Assembly (NCBI GenBank): GCA_016235045.1
Contig: JACRME010000016.1
Span: 62,001 to 126,000, forward strand
DNA from: Nitrosomonadales bacterium
Lineage (GTDB): Bacteria; Pseudomonadota; Gammaproteobacteria; Burkholderiales; Gallionellaceae
DNA: 64,000 nucleotides
Reading direction: 5' to 3'
Shown: one piece after another, positions 32,581-40,883 of the stretch
Layout of the letters: each line of letters opens with the position of its first letter
How positions within the stretch are numbered: position 1 is the stretch's first letter
The notes under the pieces: model-generated
The model's input: only the letters and a program-made list of their open reading frames with translations
Told to the model about the DNA's origin: nothing
Databases searched by the model: none
Translations under genes and position numbers: made by a program

Positions 32581-33987
32581 TCAGGCAGATTTTTTCGCCA
32601 GGTTCTTCTCGATGCGTTCCAGCACCATCGCGCGCGGGAACAGCGCCACCAAAGCATCCACAGAAGGCGTCTGGGTTTGTCCGGTGAGCATCACGCGCAA
32701 AGGCATGGCGAGCTTGGGCATCTTCAGGCCGTGTTTGGCAATGACTTCCTTGATGGCTGCGCTGATCGCCGGGATTTCCCATGCGACGGAGGAGAATAGT
32801 TGCGCCAGGTCGCGCAGGGCAGGGATGGCCTCGGCGGAAAGCTGGGCGTCGAGCAGCGCCGCATCCGGGTGCAGGTCGATGTAGAACACCTCTGCCGCAT
32901 CGGCCAGTTCGTTCAGGGTGGCGACGCGTTCCTTGTATAAGCCGGCAATGGCGGCCAGATCGGGCGTCGTGCCGGTCTTGATGCCGCGCGCTTCGAGGCG
33001 GGGGCGCACCATCCCGGCCAGTTTGGCATTGTCGGTCTGCTTGAGGTAATGGTTGTTCAGCCAATTCAGTTTTTCGGTGTTGAACTGGGCGGCGGAAGGC
33101 GTGATGTGGTCGAGGTCGAACCACTGGCAGAACTGCTCGACCGAGAACACTTCGTCGTCGCCATGCGACCAGCCGAGGCGGGCGAGGTAATTGATGACTG
33201 CCTCGGGCAGGTAGCCGTCCTCGTCGTATTGCATCACGCTGACCGCGCCGTGGCGCTTGGACAATTTGGTGCCGTCGTCGCCGAGGATCATCGACAGGTG
33301 GGCATAGCCGGGGACGGTCGCGCCCAGGGCTTTGAGGATGTTGATCTGGCGCGGGGTGTTGTTGACGTGGTCGTCGCCGCGGATCACCTGGGTGATGCCC
33401 ATGTCCCAGTCGTCCACCACGACGCAGAAGTTGTAGGTCGGCGTGCCATCGGAGCGGGCAATGATGAGGTCGTCCAGTTCGCTGTTGCTGAATTCGATAT
33501 GGCCTTTGACCATGTCTTTCCAAGCGACCACGCCCTCAGTCGGGTTCCTGAAGCGCACCACCGGCTTCACGCCGACGGGAACGGGCGGCAGGGTCTTGCC
33601 CGGTTCGGGCCGCCAAGTGCCGTCATAACGGGGCTTCTCGCCGCGCGCGCGCTGTGCTTCGCGCAGGGCGTCCAGTTCGGACGGGGAGGTATAGCAGTTA
33701 TAGGCTTGACCCGAGGCCAGCATCTGCTGGATGACCTCCTTGTAACGCGGCATGCGCTGCATCTGGTAGAACGGGCCCTCGTCGTAGTTGAGTTTGAGCC
33801 AGTTCATGCCGTCCAGGATGGCTTGTACCGCTTCCGGGGTGGAACGTTCCACGTCGGTGTCCTCGATGCGCAGGATGAAGACGCCCCCATGCTTGCGCGC
33901 ATAGGCCCAGGAGAACAGCGCAGTGCGGGCGCCGCCGATGTGCAGGTAGCCGGTCGGACTGGGGGCGAAACGGGTGCGGACGGTCAT
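32581..33987 (-). CDS. gltX: Glutamyl-tRNA synthetase
   Basis: A 468-residue class I synthetase. The N-terminal [20 protein letters not shown] contains the HIGH-type motif, and KLSKRHGA is the KMSKS-type motif. The C-terminal helical anticodon-binding part is complete ([20 protein letters not shown]). It charges tRNA-Glu, whose gene lies just downstream on the same strand. The start at 33987 is set by AGGAAAG; the ORF track adds eight residues without support. Confidence 0.96.
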   Translation of the reverse strand: MTVRTRFAPSPTGYLHIGGARTALFSWAYARKHGGVFILRIEDTDVERSTPEAVQAILDGMNWLKLNYDEGPFYQMQRMPRYKEVIQQMLASGQAYNCYTSPSELDALREAQRARGEKPRYDGTWRPEPGKTLPPVPVGVKPVVRFRNPTEGVVAWKDMVKGHIEFSNSELDDLIIARSDGTPTYNFCVVVDDWDMGITQVIRGDDHVNNTPRQINILKALGATVPGYAHLSMILGDDGTKLSKRHGAVSVMQYDEDGYLPEAVINYLARLGWSHGDDEVFSVEQFCQWFDLDHITPSAAQFNTEKLNWLNNHYLKQTDNAKLAGMVRPRLEARGIKTGTTPDLAAIAGLYKERVATLNELADAAEVFYIDLHPDAALLDAQLSAEAIPALRDLAQLFSSVAWEIPAISAAIKEVIAKHGLKMPKLAMPLRVMLTGQTQTPSVDALVALFPRAMVLERIEKNLAKKSA

Positions 33988-34104
33988 GTTGCTTTCCTGT
34001 TGTATTGGCATGAAATGAAGGCGCGCATTCTACGACAGATGGATATGCCCGATAAAGAAATTGACCCGAATGTGTTTGCCATGATTAAATGCGCGCCCTC
34101 GACC

Positions 34105-34179
34105 GGGCGGTTAGCTCAGCGGTAGAGCACTGCCTTCACACGGCAGGGGTCACTGGTTCGAACCCAGTACCGCCCACCA
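34105..34179 (+). tRNA. tRNA-Val (anticodon CAC)
   Basis: GGGCGGTTAGCTCAGCGGTA begins the gene and GTACCGCCCACCA ends it with encoded CCA. The anticodon stem CTGCC/GGCAG closes the loop TTCACAC, giving CAC. The acceptor stem GGGCGGT/ACCGCCC is perfect. It diverges from gltX. Confidence 0.95.
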
Positions 34180-34196
34180 AATCAAAGTATTGCAGT

Positions 34197-34226
34197 AAAA
34201 AAAGCCCCGTATTCCGGGGCTTTTTT
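34197..34226. terminator. Bidirectional intrinsic terminator
   Basis: GCCCCG-TATTC-CGGGGC is flanked by seven A and six T. It serves tRNA-Val on the plus strand and the SQR gene on the minus strand. Confidence 0.9.
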
Positions 34227-34244
34227 ACTTGCGTTAGACCGCTG

Positions 34245-35516
34245 CTATTTCAGTTTTTCGATGCCCAGCATCTTCATGATGCTGCCTTCGTAGAACGGTT
34301 CGGACGTGCCTTTTTTCATCTTGCGGATGAAGTACTTCTCGAACGCGACTTTGGCGAGGTGCACCCATTTGCCTTCGGAGAACCAGTTCACGTTGCGCGG
34401 CGGGATTTGCGGGATGGCGACGAAGGCGACGCCGCTTTCGCCGAAGTCGGCCAGGCACACGGCGTTCCAGGTGGCTTCCTTGTCTGCGGGTTCGCCCACC
34501 AGATCGGCATGGATGTTATGCACGGTGGCGGTCACCATGGATTCGATCATGTAGCCGGTCTTGGGCGTGCCGACCGGAACCGGAGTCGCTTCCACCGACG
34601 GAATGGCGACGCACACGCCAACGGCGAAGACGTTCTTGTATTTCTGGTTGCGTTGGTGTTTGTCCACCGTGACGAAGCCGCGCGCCTGCACCAGTCCATC
34701 GAGGCCGAATACCGCATCCACGCCCTTGAAGGCCGGCAGCATCATGCTGTAGTTGAAGGGCAGCTCGTGCTTCTTTTTCTCGTTGCCCAAGTCGTCGTGT
34801 TCCGTGACGTACATCTTGCCGGCTTCGACTTTGGTGACCTTGGCATTGCAGATCCACTTGATGTGCTTGTCGCGCATGCCGGACTCGAGAATACCGTTGG
34901 AGTCGCCCACGCCGCCCAGGCCGAGGTGGCCGATGTAGGGCTCGGAGGTAACGAAAGTCATCGGTACCTTGTCGCGAATCTTGCGTTTGCGCAGGTCGGT
35001 TTCCATGATGAAGGCATATTCATAAGCCGGGCCGAAGCAGGAGGCGCCTTGTACCGCACCGACCACGATGGGGCCGGGCTTCTTGCAGAATTCGTCCCAA
35101 ACTTCGTGCGACTTCATCGCGTGGTCGATATGGCACACAGAGTAGGTGTGGCCGCCATGCGGTCCAAGTCCTTCGACTTCTTCAAAGGCCAGTTTGGGGC
35201 CGGTGGCGATCACCAGATAGTCGTAGTCGACATGCTTGCCATCGTTCAGTTCGAGCTTGTTCTGGTCCGGATGTACGCGCTTGACGCCCGTGGAGATGAA
35301 TTCGATGCCTTTGCGTTCCAGATAGCTGCGCACCGGGAATTCGATCTGCTTGCGCTCGCGCCACTTCACACCCACCCAGGGATTGGATGGAACGAACTGG
35401 AAGTTCTCGCTGTTCGAGATGACCGTGACTTTATGCTCCTTGTCCAACTTGTCGCGCATTTCGTATGCTGCCGGCATGCCACCCAGACCTGCTCCCATGA
35501 TGACTACATGTGCCAT
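34245..35516 (-). CDS. sqr: Sulfide:quinone oxidoreductase
   Basis: A 423-residue FAD-dependent enzyme with the N-terminal dinucleotide motif GAGLGGMPAAYE. Three cysteines fall exactly where the catalytic ones sit in the well-studied Acidithiobacillus ferrooxidans-type enzyme: Cys128 in YSVCHIDHAM, Cys160 in GASCFGPAYE and Cys354 in NAVCLADFGESG. The C-terminal amphipathic region (FSEGKWVHLAKVAFEKYFIRKM) anchors it to the membrane. It oxidises sulfide to polysulfide and reduces quinone. It lies 47 bases after a NarL-type regulator gene and probably shares its transcript. Confidence 0.9.
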   Translation of the reverse strand: MAHVVIMGAGLGGMPAAYEMRDKLDKEHKVTVISNSENFQFVPSNPWVGVKWRERKQIEFPVRSYLERKGIEFISTGVKRVHPDQNKLELNDGKHVDYDYLVIATGPKLAFEEVEGLGPHGGHTYSVCHIDHAMKSHEVWDEFCKKPGPIVVGAVQGASCFGPAYEYAFIMETDLRKRKIRDKVPMTFVTSEPYIGHLGLGGVGDSNGILESGMRDKHIKWICNAKVTKVEAGKMYVTEHDDLGNEKKKHELPFNYSMMLPAFKGVDAVFGLDGLVQARGFVTVDKHQRNQKYKNVFAVGVCVAIPSVEATPVPVGTPKTGYMIESMVTATVHNIHADLVGEPADKEATWNAVCLADFGESGVAFVAIPQIPPRNVNWFSEGKWVHLAKVAFEKYFIRKMKKGTSEPFYEGSIMKMLGIEKLK

Positions 35517-35563
35517 GTTTTCTCCTCTTTAGTTATTGGTCGATTGATAAAACTACTGCTGAT

Positions 35564-36277
35564 TCATCTGCTGCCTTGTTGCTTTGATCCGGCTTGCGTG
35601 CCCGATGAGGGCGTTGCGTCACTGTCTTCAGGCATTCCCTGTTCCTTGGCAAACAGCACGGCTGCCTTTACGCGCGAGGACAGATTGAGCTTGTTCAGGA
35701 TGTGCCGCACATGCTGTTTTACCGTGTCGTAACTGATCGACAGGGTTAGCGCGATGGCTTTGTTGCTTTCGCCGCGAGACAGCAACTGCAATATCTCGCG
35801 CTCGCGCTCGGTCAACAATTTGAGCGAGTTCTTTGGCTCCTGTCCGGCCTGGTCGCCGCGCAGCATGTCGATCATTTTCACCGTCATGGTCGGCGCAACG
35901 ACCAGTTCGCCGGCCGCAACCCGGCGAATGGCGTCCACCACCTCTTCCGGTGCCATGTCCTTGAGCAAATAGCCGCGCACCCCGGCCCGTATCGCATTGC
36001 CCAGATCAACCTCGGAATCGCTCATGGTCAGCAATACGGCGGGGATGAGGCAGCCTTCCTTGCGGATCTGCTCCAGCATGGCCAAACCGTCCATTGGCTT
36101 CATCCGCAAGTCCATAATCAGCAAATCGGGTTTGTCCTTGATCAGTTCGCGCAGATCCTCGATGCTGCCAACGGCGCCAAGCACATTGAAACCGTAGCAA
36201 CGGGCAAGCAGTTCGCCCAGTCCGCGCCGGCACAGACTCTGGTCATCCACCAGTGCAATCTTTAATTCCTCAGCCAT
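35564..36277 (-). CDS. NarL/FixJ-type response regulator
   Basis: A 237-residue protein: receiver domain (IALVDDQSLCRRGL, phospho-Asp in LIMDLRMKPMDG, Lys in YLLKDM) followed by a LuxR-type helix-turn-helix (LTEREREILQLLSRGESNKAIALTLSISYDTVKQHVRHILNKL). It overlaps the sensor kinase gene by eight bases and precedes sqr, so it is the output of that kinase and a candidate regulator of sulfide oxidation. The C-terminal 25 residues (EDSDATPSSGTQAGSKQQGSR) are disordered. Confidence 0.9.
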   Translation of the reverse strand: MAEELKIALVDDQSLCRRGLGELLARCYGFNVLGAVGSIEDLRELIKDKPDLLIMDLRMKPMDGLAMLEQIRKEGCLIPAVLLTMSDSEVDLGNAIRAGVRGYLLKDMAPEEVVDAIRRVAAGELVVAPTMTVKMIDMLRGDQAGQEPKNSLKLLTEREREILQLLSRGESNKAIALTLSISYDTVKQHVRHILNKLNLSSRVKAAVLFAKEQGMPEDSDATPSSGTQAGSKQQGSR

Positions 36278-37490
36278 GCGTCGTTCTCCAATTCGTCCCG
36301 GGTTCCGGGAAGAATAATTGTACGCATGTTCCCAGGCCTTTGGTACTTTCTACCTTGATTTCGCCGCCGATACGCTGCGCGCGCTCGCGCATGATGATGA
36401 TTCCATAGTGTCCTTCCACCGGGGAGAAAGTGCCGATTCCGTTGTCTTCTACGGTGAACACGTAGTATCCGCAGAGATGATCGACGATCAGCCGCGCATG
36501 GCTCGCGTTGGAATGCTTGACGATGTTGGAAAGCGCCTCGCGCACGATATTGAAGGTTTGAATCTCGTGCTCCAGCGGCAGGTCGAGATCGGCGACGCGG
36601 ATGGAGCAATCGAGCACGATATTGTGCCGGTCGCGGAACTGCTCGGTCAGCGTCTGCAACGCGTGCAGCAGGCCCGCCGGGTTCATGTCGCTGCGGAAAT
36701 CGGAAATCAGGGTGCGGACCGCTTTTTGGCCGATTTCCAGTGCTTCGTCGATGTCGCGCACGTACTTGGTTGCCATCACTTCGTTGTTGTTGCGCACGGC
36801 GTCGCTCAGCAGGGTGGTGTTCATGCGCGCATAGTTCAGCGTTTGCGCCAGCGAATCGTGGATTTCGTTGGCTATCGTCTGGCGCTCCATCAATAGTTCC
36901 TCGCGCTTGGCTTCACGGTTGGATTTGATGTGATCGATCAGGGTTCCCAGCAGTTCGGCATAGCTGATCGCCATGTTGGCGGTACTGCCTGAAGACGATT
37001 GCGGGGTATCGAAGAAGAGGGTGAACACGCCGAGCATGGTTTCGGGGGAGTTGCGGCTTTCCAGCGGGATGGAAATCACCGATCGAAAATGCTGGTTGGG
37101 CTGGTCGTCGTGTCGCGTCATGCAGGATTCGACGTTGGTTGCGCACAGGCCGTGTTTGAACGCATCCTTGCCGCAATCTTCGCAAGCCAGTTCCACGATG
37201 CGCTCGGCTTCCAGTTCCTCGCCGGTAAGCCCCACTGCGCTGATTACTTGCAGCGTTTGTTCGTCCGGCAGCAGGACGCGAATCACACCTGCCTTGGCCT
37301 TGATGAAGTTGAGGGCGGTTTCGAGAAAGGTGTTCAGCAGTGTCTTCAGGTCGCTGGTGCGCGAAGCGAATTCCTGTTCGACACAGATATCCAGCCCGCC
37401 ATTTTTGCCGGGAAGCACGAACTCCGGGTCGCGCGTCCAAAAGAACGCGACGTTGTCCTGCTCATCCACTGACTTCATCTTTCTGGTCAT
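36270..37490 (-). CDS. Soluble GAF-domain sensor histidine kinase, NarX/NreB-like, with four clustered cysteines
   Basis: A 406-residue protein without membrane helices. A GAF domain (about residues 45-195) contains Cys103, Cys106, Cys116 and Cys123 in LACEDCGKDAFKHGLCATNVESCM, then comes HisKA_3 with the His in IANEIHDSLAQTLNYARM and an ATPase domain (NIVREALSNIVKHSNAS, VEDNGIG). A CX2CX9CX6C set can hold an iron-sulfur cluster or zinc, or act as a thiol switch, so redox or sulfur sensing is plausible. ATG 37478 is an alternative start. Confidence 0.88.
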   Translation of the reverse strand: MTRKMKSVDEQDNVAFFWTRDPEFVLPGKNGGLDICVEQEFASRTSDLKTLLNTFLETALNFIKAKAGVIRVLLPDEQTLQVISAVGLTGEELEAERIVELACEDCGKDAFKHGLCATNVESCMTRHDDQPNQHFRSVISIPLESRNSPETMLGVFTLFFDTPQSSSGSTANMAISYAELLGTLIDHIKSNREAKREELLMERQTIANEIHDSLAQTLNYARMNTTLLSDAVRNNNEVMATKYVRDIDEALEIGQKAVRTLISDFRSDMNPAGLLHALQTLTEQFRDRHNIVLDCSIRVADLDLPLEHEIQTFNIVREALSNIVKHSNASHARLIVDHLCGYYVFTVEDNGIGTFSPVEGHYGIIIMRERAQRIGGEIKVESTKGLGTCVQLFFPEPGTNWRTTHG

Positions 37491-37736
37491 ATCTCGCTAT
37501 CAAAAGCATTTGCCGACTGTCTGAAAATCCCGAACGGGCACATGGAATTGAAGCGCATCAAACAGTACTAAAGCTGCGCGCTAGGGTATGCTGCTTTCTC
37601 CCAAATATCAATAAAACGCAACCGGTTTTTCCTCTGTTACCCCATCAGTGTTATAGCCCCACCACCCGATGTGGTTATAGACACTACATGCGTGAATTCC
37701 GCCTAATGCGCCGGACTCCCGCGACACGAAATTGGT

Positions 37737-38282
37737 ATGAAGATTTGCATCGTTTCAGACAGTCATGACCGCTCCGACCCGTTGGTGGAAGCGATCGTCG
37801 AAGCCCGGGCCGCCGGGGCGCAGACGGTGATCCACTGCGGCGACCTGATCGGTGTGAATACCATGCGTGCTTCCCTCAAGCTGGGCATACCCATCCACGC
37901 CGTGCATGGCAACAACATCGGCGATGTCGATTCGCTGTACCGCACGATGGCGAAGTCCAACGGTATGTTCATTTACCACGGACAGGAAGCGGTGCTGGAA
38001 CTTGGCGGGCGCAAGATTTTCGTCACCCACATGCCGCACCATGCCCAGGCGTTTGCCTGTACCGGCGACTACGATCTGGTCTGCCATGGACATAGCCATA
38101 AAGCGCATGTTGGTATGCAGGCCGATGTCAGAGGCGGAAAATGCTGGTTGGTCAATCCGGGTTCGGTCGCAGGCATCGATGCGCCAAACGTGAAAGCGAT
38201 CCCGACCTGGATACTGGGCGACCTGGAACAGATGAATTTTGAAATACGTACATTGCAGTATTCTGACAAGCGAATTTCATGA
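37737..38282 (+). CDS. Metallophosphoesterase, YfcE/MJ0936 family
   Basis: A 181-residue phosphodiesterase. Metal ligands occur in order: SDSHDRSDPL, IHCGDLIG, HGNNIGD, THMPHH and CHGHSHKA. Family members hydrolyse simple phosphodiesters in the cytoplasm and need manganese or a similar metal. The length is normal. It diverges from the sensor kinase gene across a 246-base gap. Confidence 0.9.
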   Translation: MKICIVSDSHDRSDPLVEAIVEARAAGAQTVIHCGDLIGVNTMRASLKLGIPIHAVHGNNIGDVDSLYRTMAKSNGMFIYHGQEAVLELGGRKIFVTHMPHHAQAFACTGDYDLVCHGHSHKAHVGMQADVRGGKCWLVNPGSVAGIDAPNVKAIPTWILGDLEQMNFEIRTLQYSDKRIS

Positions 38283-38310
38283 CCAGACTGAACGAGGGCA
38301 TTTTCGTGCG

Positions 38311-38354
38311 GAGACCCTCTCCCCAACCCTCTCCCGTCTGCGGGCGAGGGAGCG
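38311..38354. repeat. Dispersed palindromic repeat (CCCTCTCCCCAACCCTCTCCC type)
   Basis: GACCCTCTCCCCAACCCTCTCCCG followed by CGGGCGAGGGAGCGG is a common intergenic element in Proteobacteria. It lies between the phosphodiesterase and rhodanese genes. Confidence 0.7.
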
Positions 38355-38434
38355 GATTAAAAGGGCTTTGAACATCATTCCGAACTGGGCGCTATAATCC
38401 GGCTGTCCAAAATAGAACCAGCAGGGATGTGCCC

Positions 38435-38821
38435 ATGAAACACCTCGAACCCAAGGAAGCATTCGACTTCCTGCAAGCCAATCCGGAAGCGGTATTCGTC
38501 GACGTGCGCAGCGAGATGGAGCACATGTTCGTCGGTCATCCGCGCGGCTCCATCCTCATTCCCTGGGTGGACGGGCCGGATTGGGAAATCGACCCGCAGT
38601 TCGTGTCGCACGTGCGCAAGGCTGCCAGCGCCAACCGCCCCGTCGTGCTGATCTGCCGTTCCGGCCGCCGCTCTGCAGATGCAGGCGAGGCGCTGGAAAA
38701 GGCCGGGATGAAAGAAATCTACAACGTGGCGCACGGTTTCGAGGGCGACCTCGACGACAGCCATCACCGCAACTCGCATAACGGCTGGCGCTTCGACGGC
38801 CTGCCTTGGGCACAGACTTGA
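38435..38821 (+). CDS. Rhodanese-domain protein
   Basis: A 128-residue single rhodanese domain. AVFVDVRSEMEHMFVGHPRGSILIPW is the conserved N-terminal part and VLICRSGRRSADAGEAL contains the active-site Cys in the loop CRSGRR, which fits sulfane-sulfur transfer. There is no export signal, so it acts in the cytoplasm. It could carry sulfane sulfur produced by SQR or the Sox system. ATG 38435 follows CAGGGA by seven bases; GTG 38429 would add two residues. Confidence 0.88.
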   Translation: MKHLEPKEAFDFLQANPEAVFVDVRSEMEHMFVGHPRGSILIPWVDGPDWEIDPQFVSHVRKAASANRPVVLICRSGRRSADAGEALEKAGMKEIYNVAHGFEGDLDDSHHRNSHNGWRFDGLPWAQT

Positions 38822-38954
38822 TCCGGAAACATAATCGCCATCCCCGACTTTCGAGACAGCAATAAAACCACAGTAATGTTTGCCTGGCACAGTTAACTAT
38901 GGGAGGATTCTTCCCCCACGCCTTATTTCAACAACCGTAATTCGGGAGAACCCA

Positions 38955-39416
38955 ATGTCAAACTTGCGCAACTTGGTTTTACCAGCAGTTCTGCTTATTT
39001 CCGCACTTGCCCTGTCGGCTTGCGCATCCAAACCGCAGGAGGCTCCTGTTGCCGAACCGGCCCCGGTTGCAGCCGCTCCCGAAACGTCACCTGCTCCCGA
39101 AGCTGTGCCGGAAGCGGCACCCGCTCCGGCGCCGGCAGCCGCGGAAGAGCAGCCCGCGCCCAAGCCGGTAGTTAAACCCAGGAAAAAGGCAAAAAAGGCC
39201 AAGGTGGTGGCGCCTGTAGCGGCTCCAGAACCGGCACCGGCTCCGGTTGTGCAGGAGGCTCCAGCGGTTAAACAGCCTGAGCCTGTCATGCCTGCCGCAG
39301 TCGCTCCTATAGCTGAAAAGCCGGCCACAAAGGGTTTTCTGGAACAATACTGGATGTGGCTGCTCGGCATTGTGGTTGCCGGGATAGTATTCTGGTTGTT
39401 CAAGAAGAAAGATTAA
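38955..39416 (+). CDS. Pro/Ala-rich lipoprotein with a C-terminal membrane helix
   Basis: A 153-residue protein with a lipobox signal peptide (LLISALALSAC), then about 100 residues of Pro, Ala, Glu and Val with a basic patch (KPRKKAKKAKV), and a hydrophobic C-terminus (YWMWLLGIVVAGIVFWLF) followed by KKKD. The N-terminus would be lipidated and the C-terminus would span the inner membrane, so it may tether two membranes or stretch through the periplasm. I do not recognise a named family. GGGAGA precedes the start at 38955. Confidence 0.75.
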   Translation: MSNLRNLVLPAVLLISALALSACASKPQEAPVAEPAPVAAAPETSPAPEAVPEAAPAPAPAAAEEQPAPKPVVKPRKKAKKAKVVAPVAAPEPAPAPVVQEAPAVKQPEPVMPAAVAPIAEKPATKGFLEQYWMWLLGIVVAGIVFWLFKKKD

Positions 39417-39426
39417 ACGAAAAAAA

Positions 39427-39491
39427 CAGGATGCGCCGGTACACGGCGCATCCTGGTATCAGGACAAGCAGCCGACAGGCTGCTTTTTTTT
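39427..39491. terminator. Two successive hairpins after the lipoprotein gene
   Basis: CAGGATGCGCCG-GTACA-CGGCGCATCCTG (39427-39455) is a perfect 12-bp stem preceded by A6, so on the minus strand it ends in T6 and terminates transcripts of the HIT and small-ORF side. AGCAGCC-GACA-GGCTGCT followed by T8 (39467-39491) terminates the plus strand. Confidence 0.85.
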
Positions 39492-39703
39492 GCCGTGGCC
39501 ACACTGAACAAATGTCCTTTTCGACGCCGTCACCGTTCCTTGTCCCAAGATATGGTATGACGACAACTTTTCACCCCAAAATCCTTCAGGCCGATGGCGA
39601 ACAGCAGCTTGGGGTAATCCCGGGTACCGCAAAATAACTCCAAAACGAAATGCCGCGCGACCATACAGGCTCACGCGGCAGAGTTATTCTTTGCTGATTT
39701 ACT

Positions 39704-39874
39704 TCAGGGCTTCTTGGGAGTGGTGTAAGGCACTTCTTTCTGGTGCGGTTCCCAGATAGTTTCGTAACCTACAAAAAACTGCCCCGGTACGATTTCTTTT
39801 TGACGGGTCGTTACGTGAAATGCATGGCCATCCGGAATCTTGGGACGGCAAAAAGGCTTCTTTTCATCACTCAT
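39704..39874 (-). CDS. 56-residue hypothetical protein (not in ORF track)
   Basis: On the minus strand AAGGAG lies seven bases before an ATG that opens a 56-codon frame ending in TGA: MSDEKKPFCRPKIPDGHAFH...FFVGYETIWEPHQKEVPYTTPKKP. The strong ribosome site and the mixed, non-repetitive composition support a real gene. There is one Cys, no membrane segment and no family I recognise. It lies 98 bases downstream of the HIT gene on the same strand and before a minus-strand terminator. Confidence 0.72.
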   Translation of the reverse strand: MSDEKKPFCRPKIPDGHAFHVTTRQKEIVPGQFFVGYETIWEPHQKEVPYTTPKKP

Positions 39875-39972
39875 GCTGCTATCTCCTTCGGTTAAAAAAA
39901 GTGGTGTTTGAAAACGGGAAGTATGAAAACAGGCATCTCCACCCCTCCATTTTGCTGCTGAAATTATACTAT

Positions 39973-40386
39973 TTAGCGCGTGTAATGTGCCTTCTTTGGA
40001 ATCACATGCCGCACGCCGCCTTGGGGATTTTCAACGTCCCCTTTGTAGCGGGGGATGATGTGAATATGGACATGGAAAATGCTTTGCCCGGCCGCCGGTC
40101 CGACATTGACGCCGATATTGTAGCCATCCGGATTGAATTCCTGGTCAATGAGGTTTTTTTCCTCTTTGATGAGGCCCATGCAGGCAGCCACTTCTTCCGG
40201 CGTCAGGTCGAAAAAGCTGGCGACATGCCGACGCGGGATGACCAGGGTGTGCCCCGGACTGGTCGGGTAGGTGTCACGGGCGCTGAAAGCAAGTTCATGC
40301 TGTATCGATACCCCGCGCGGATCCTTGCAAAACAGGCATGGATCATTGGGGTCTCTTTTCTTTTCTTGTGTGGCTTCAGACGACAA
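39973..40386 (-). CDS. HIT-family nucleotide-binding protein
   Basis: A 137-residue protein with the HIT signature HVHIHIIPR and the conserved LVIPRRHVASFFDL. HIT proteins hydrolyse or transfer nucleotides, for example AMP-lysine or dinucleoside polyphosphates. CLFCKDP near the N-terminus is the CxxC seen in many bacterial members. The start codon is TTG; GGAGG lies seven bases before it and no other start is available in frame. It diverges from the DUF4279 gene. Confidence 0.9.
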   Translation of the reverse strand: MSSEATQEKKRDPNDPCLFCKDPRGVSIQHELAFSARDTYPTSPGHTLVIPRRHVASFFDLTPEEVAACMGLIKEEKNLIDQEFNPDGYNIGVNVGPAAGQSIFHVHIHIIPRYKGDVENPQGGVRHVIPKKAHYTR

Positions 40387-40453
40387 CAGAACACCTCCGG
40401 TTCAAACTATAATTCACACTTCGACACAAAATCTTGTTAACGAGGAAACTATC

Positions 40454-40870
40454 TTGGCATCGAATAAAGGACGGGCTTACTTTGCACTGCTTGGTTATCA
40501 TTTCAACCCCGACGACATCACACGCCTGCTTGGGATAGAACCCACCACTGTCAATGCTGCCGGCGCATACAGCAGCCTGGATAAACCCGTCATCAGTTCC
40601 TGGGAGTTATCCACGGAGACCCTTTCCGGAGAGCTGGACGTCTTCGCCTTGACGGATACGCTCGTCAAGCAACTGGAACCCATCAAGGAAAAAATCGTTG
40701 AAGTCTGTAAAAGCCACAATTTGTCTCCAAGGTTGGGCGTGGTGCTGACTTTATCAATCGATAAAACAGAATCAAGCCCGGAAATCGGTTTCGGTACCAG
40801 AACGATCCGTTTCCTGGCGGATACCGGCTCTTTCATTGAGGTGGAAAATAAACTTTCCGAGCGGATTTGA
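40454..40870 (+). CDS. DUF4279-like hypothetical protein
   Basis: A 138-residue protein. RAYFALLGYHFNPDDITRLLGIEPT is the N-terminal signature of DUF4279, and FALTDTLVKQLEPIKEKI fits its second half. The function is unknown. The start is TTG at 40454 with GAGGAA eight bases upstream; the track extends the frame to 40271, which would overlap the divergent HIT gene. It is convergent with the TPR-protein gene. Confidence 0.75.
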   Translation: MASNKGRAYFALLGYHFNPDDITRLLGIEPTTVNAAGAYSSLDKPVISSWELSTETLSGELDVFALTDTLVKQLEPIKEKIVEVCKSHNLSPRLGVVLTLSIDKTESSPEIGFGTRTIRFLADTGSFIEVENKLSERI

Positions 40871-40883
40871 TTCCAGTCCTCTC

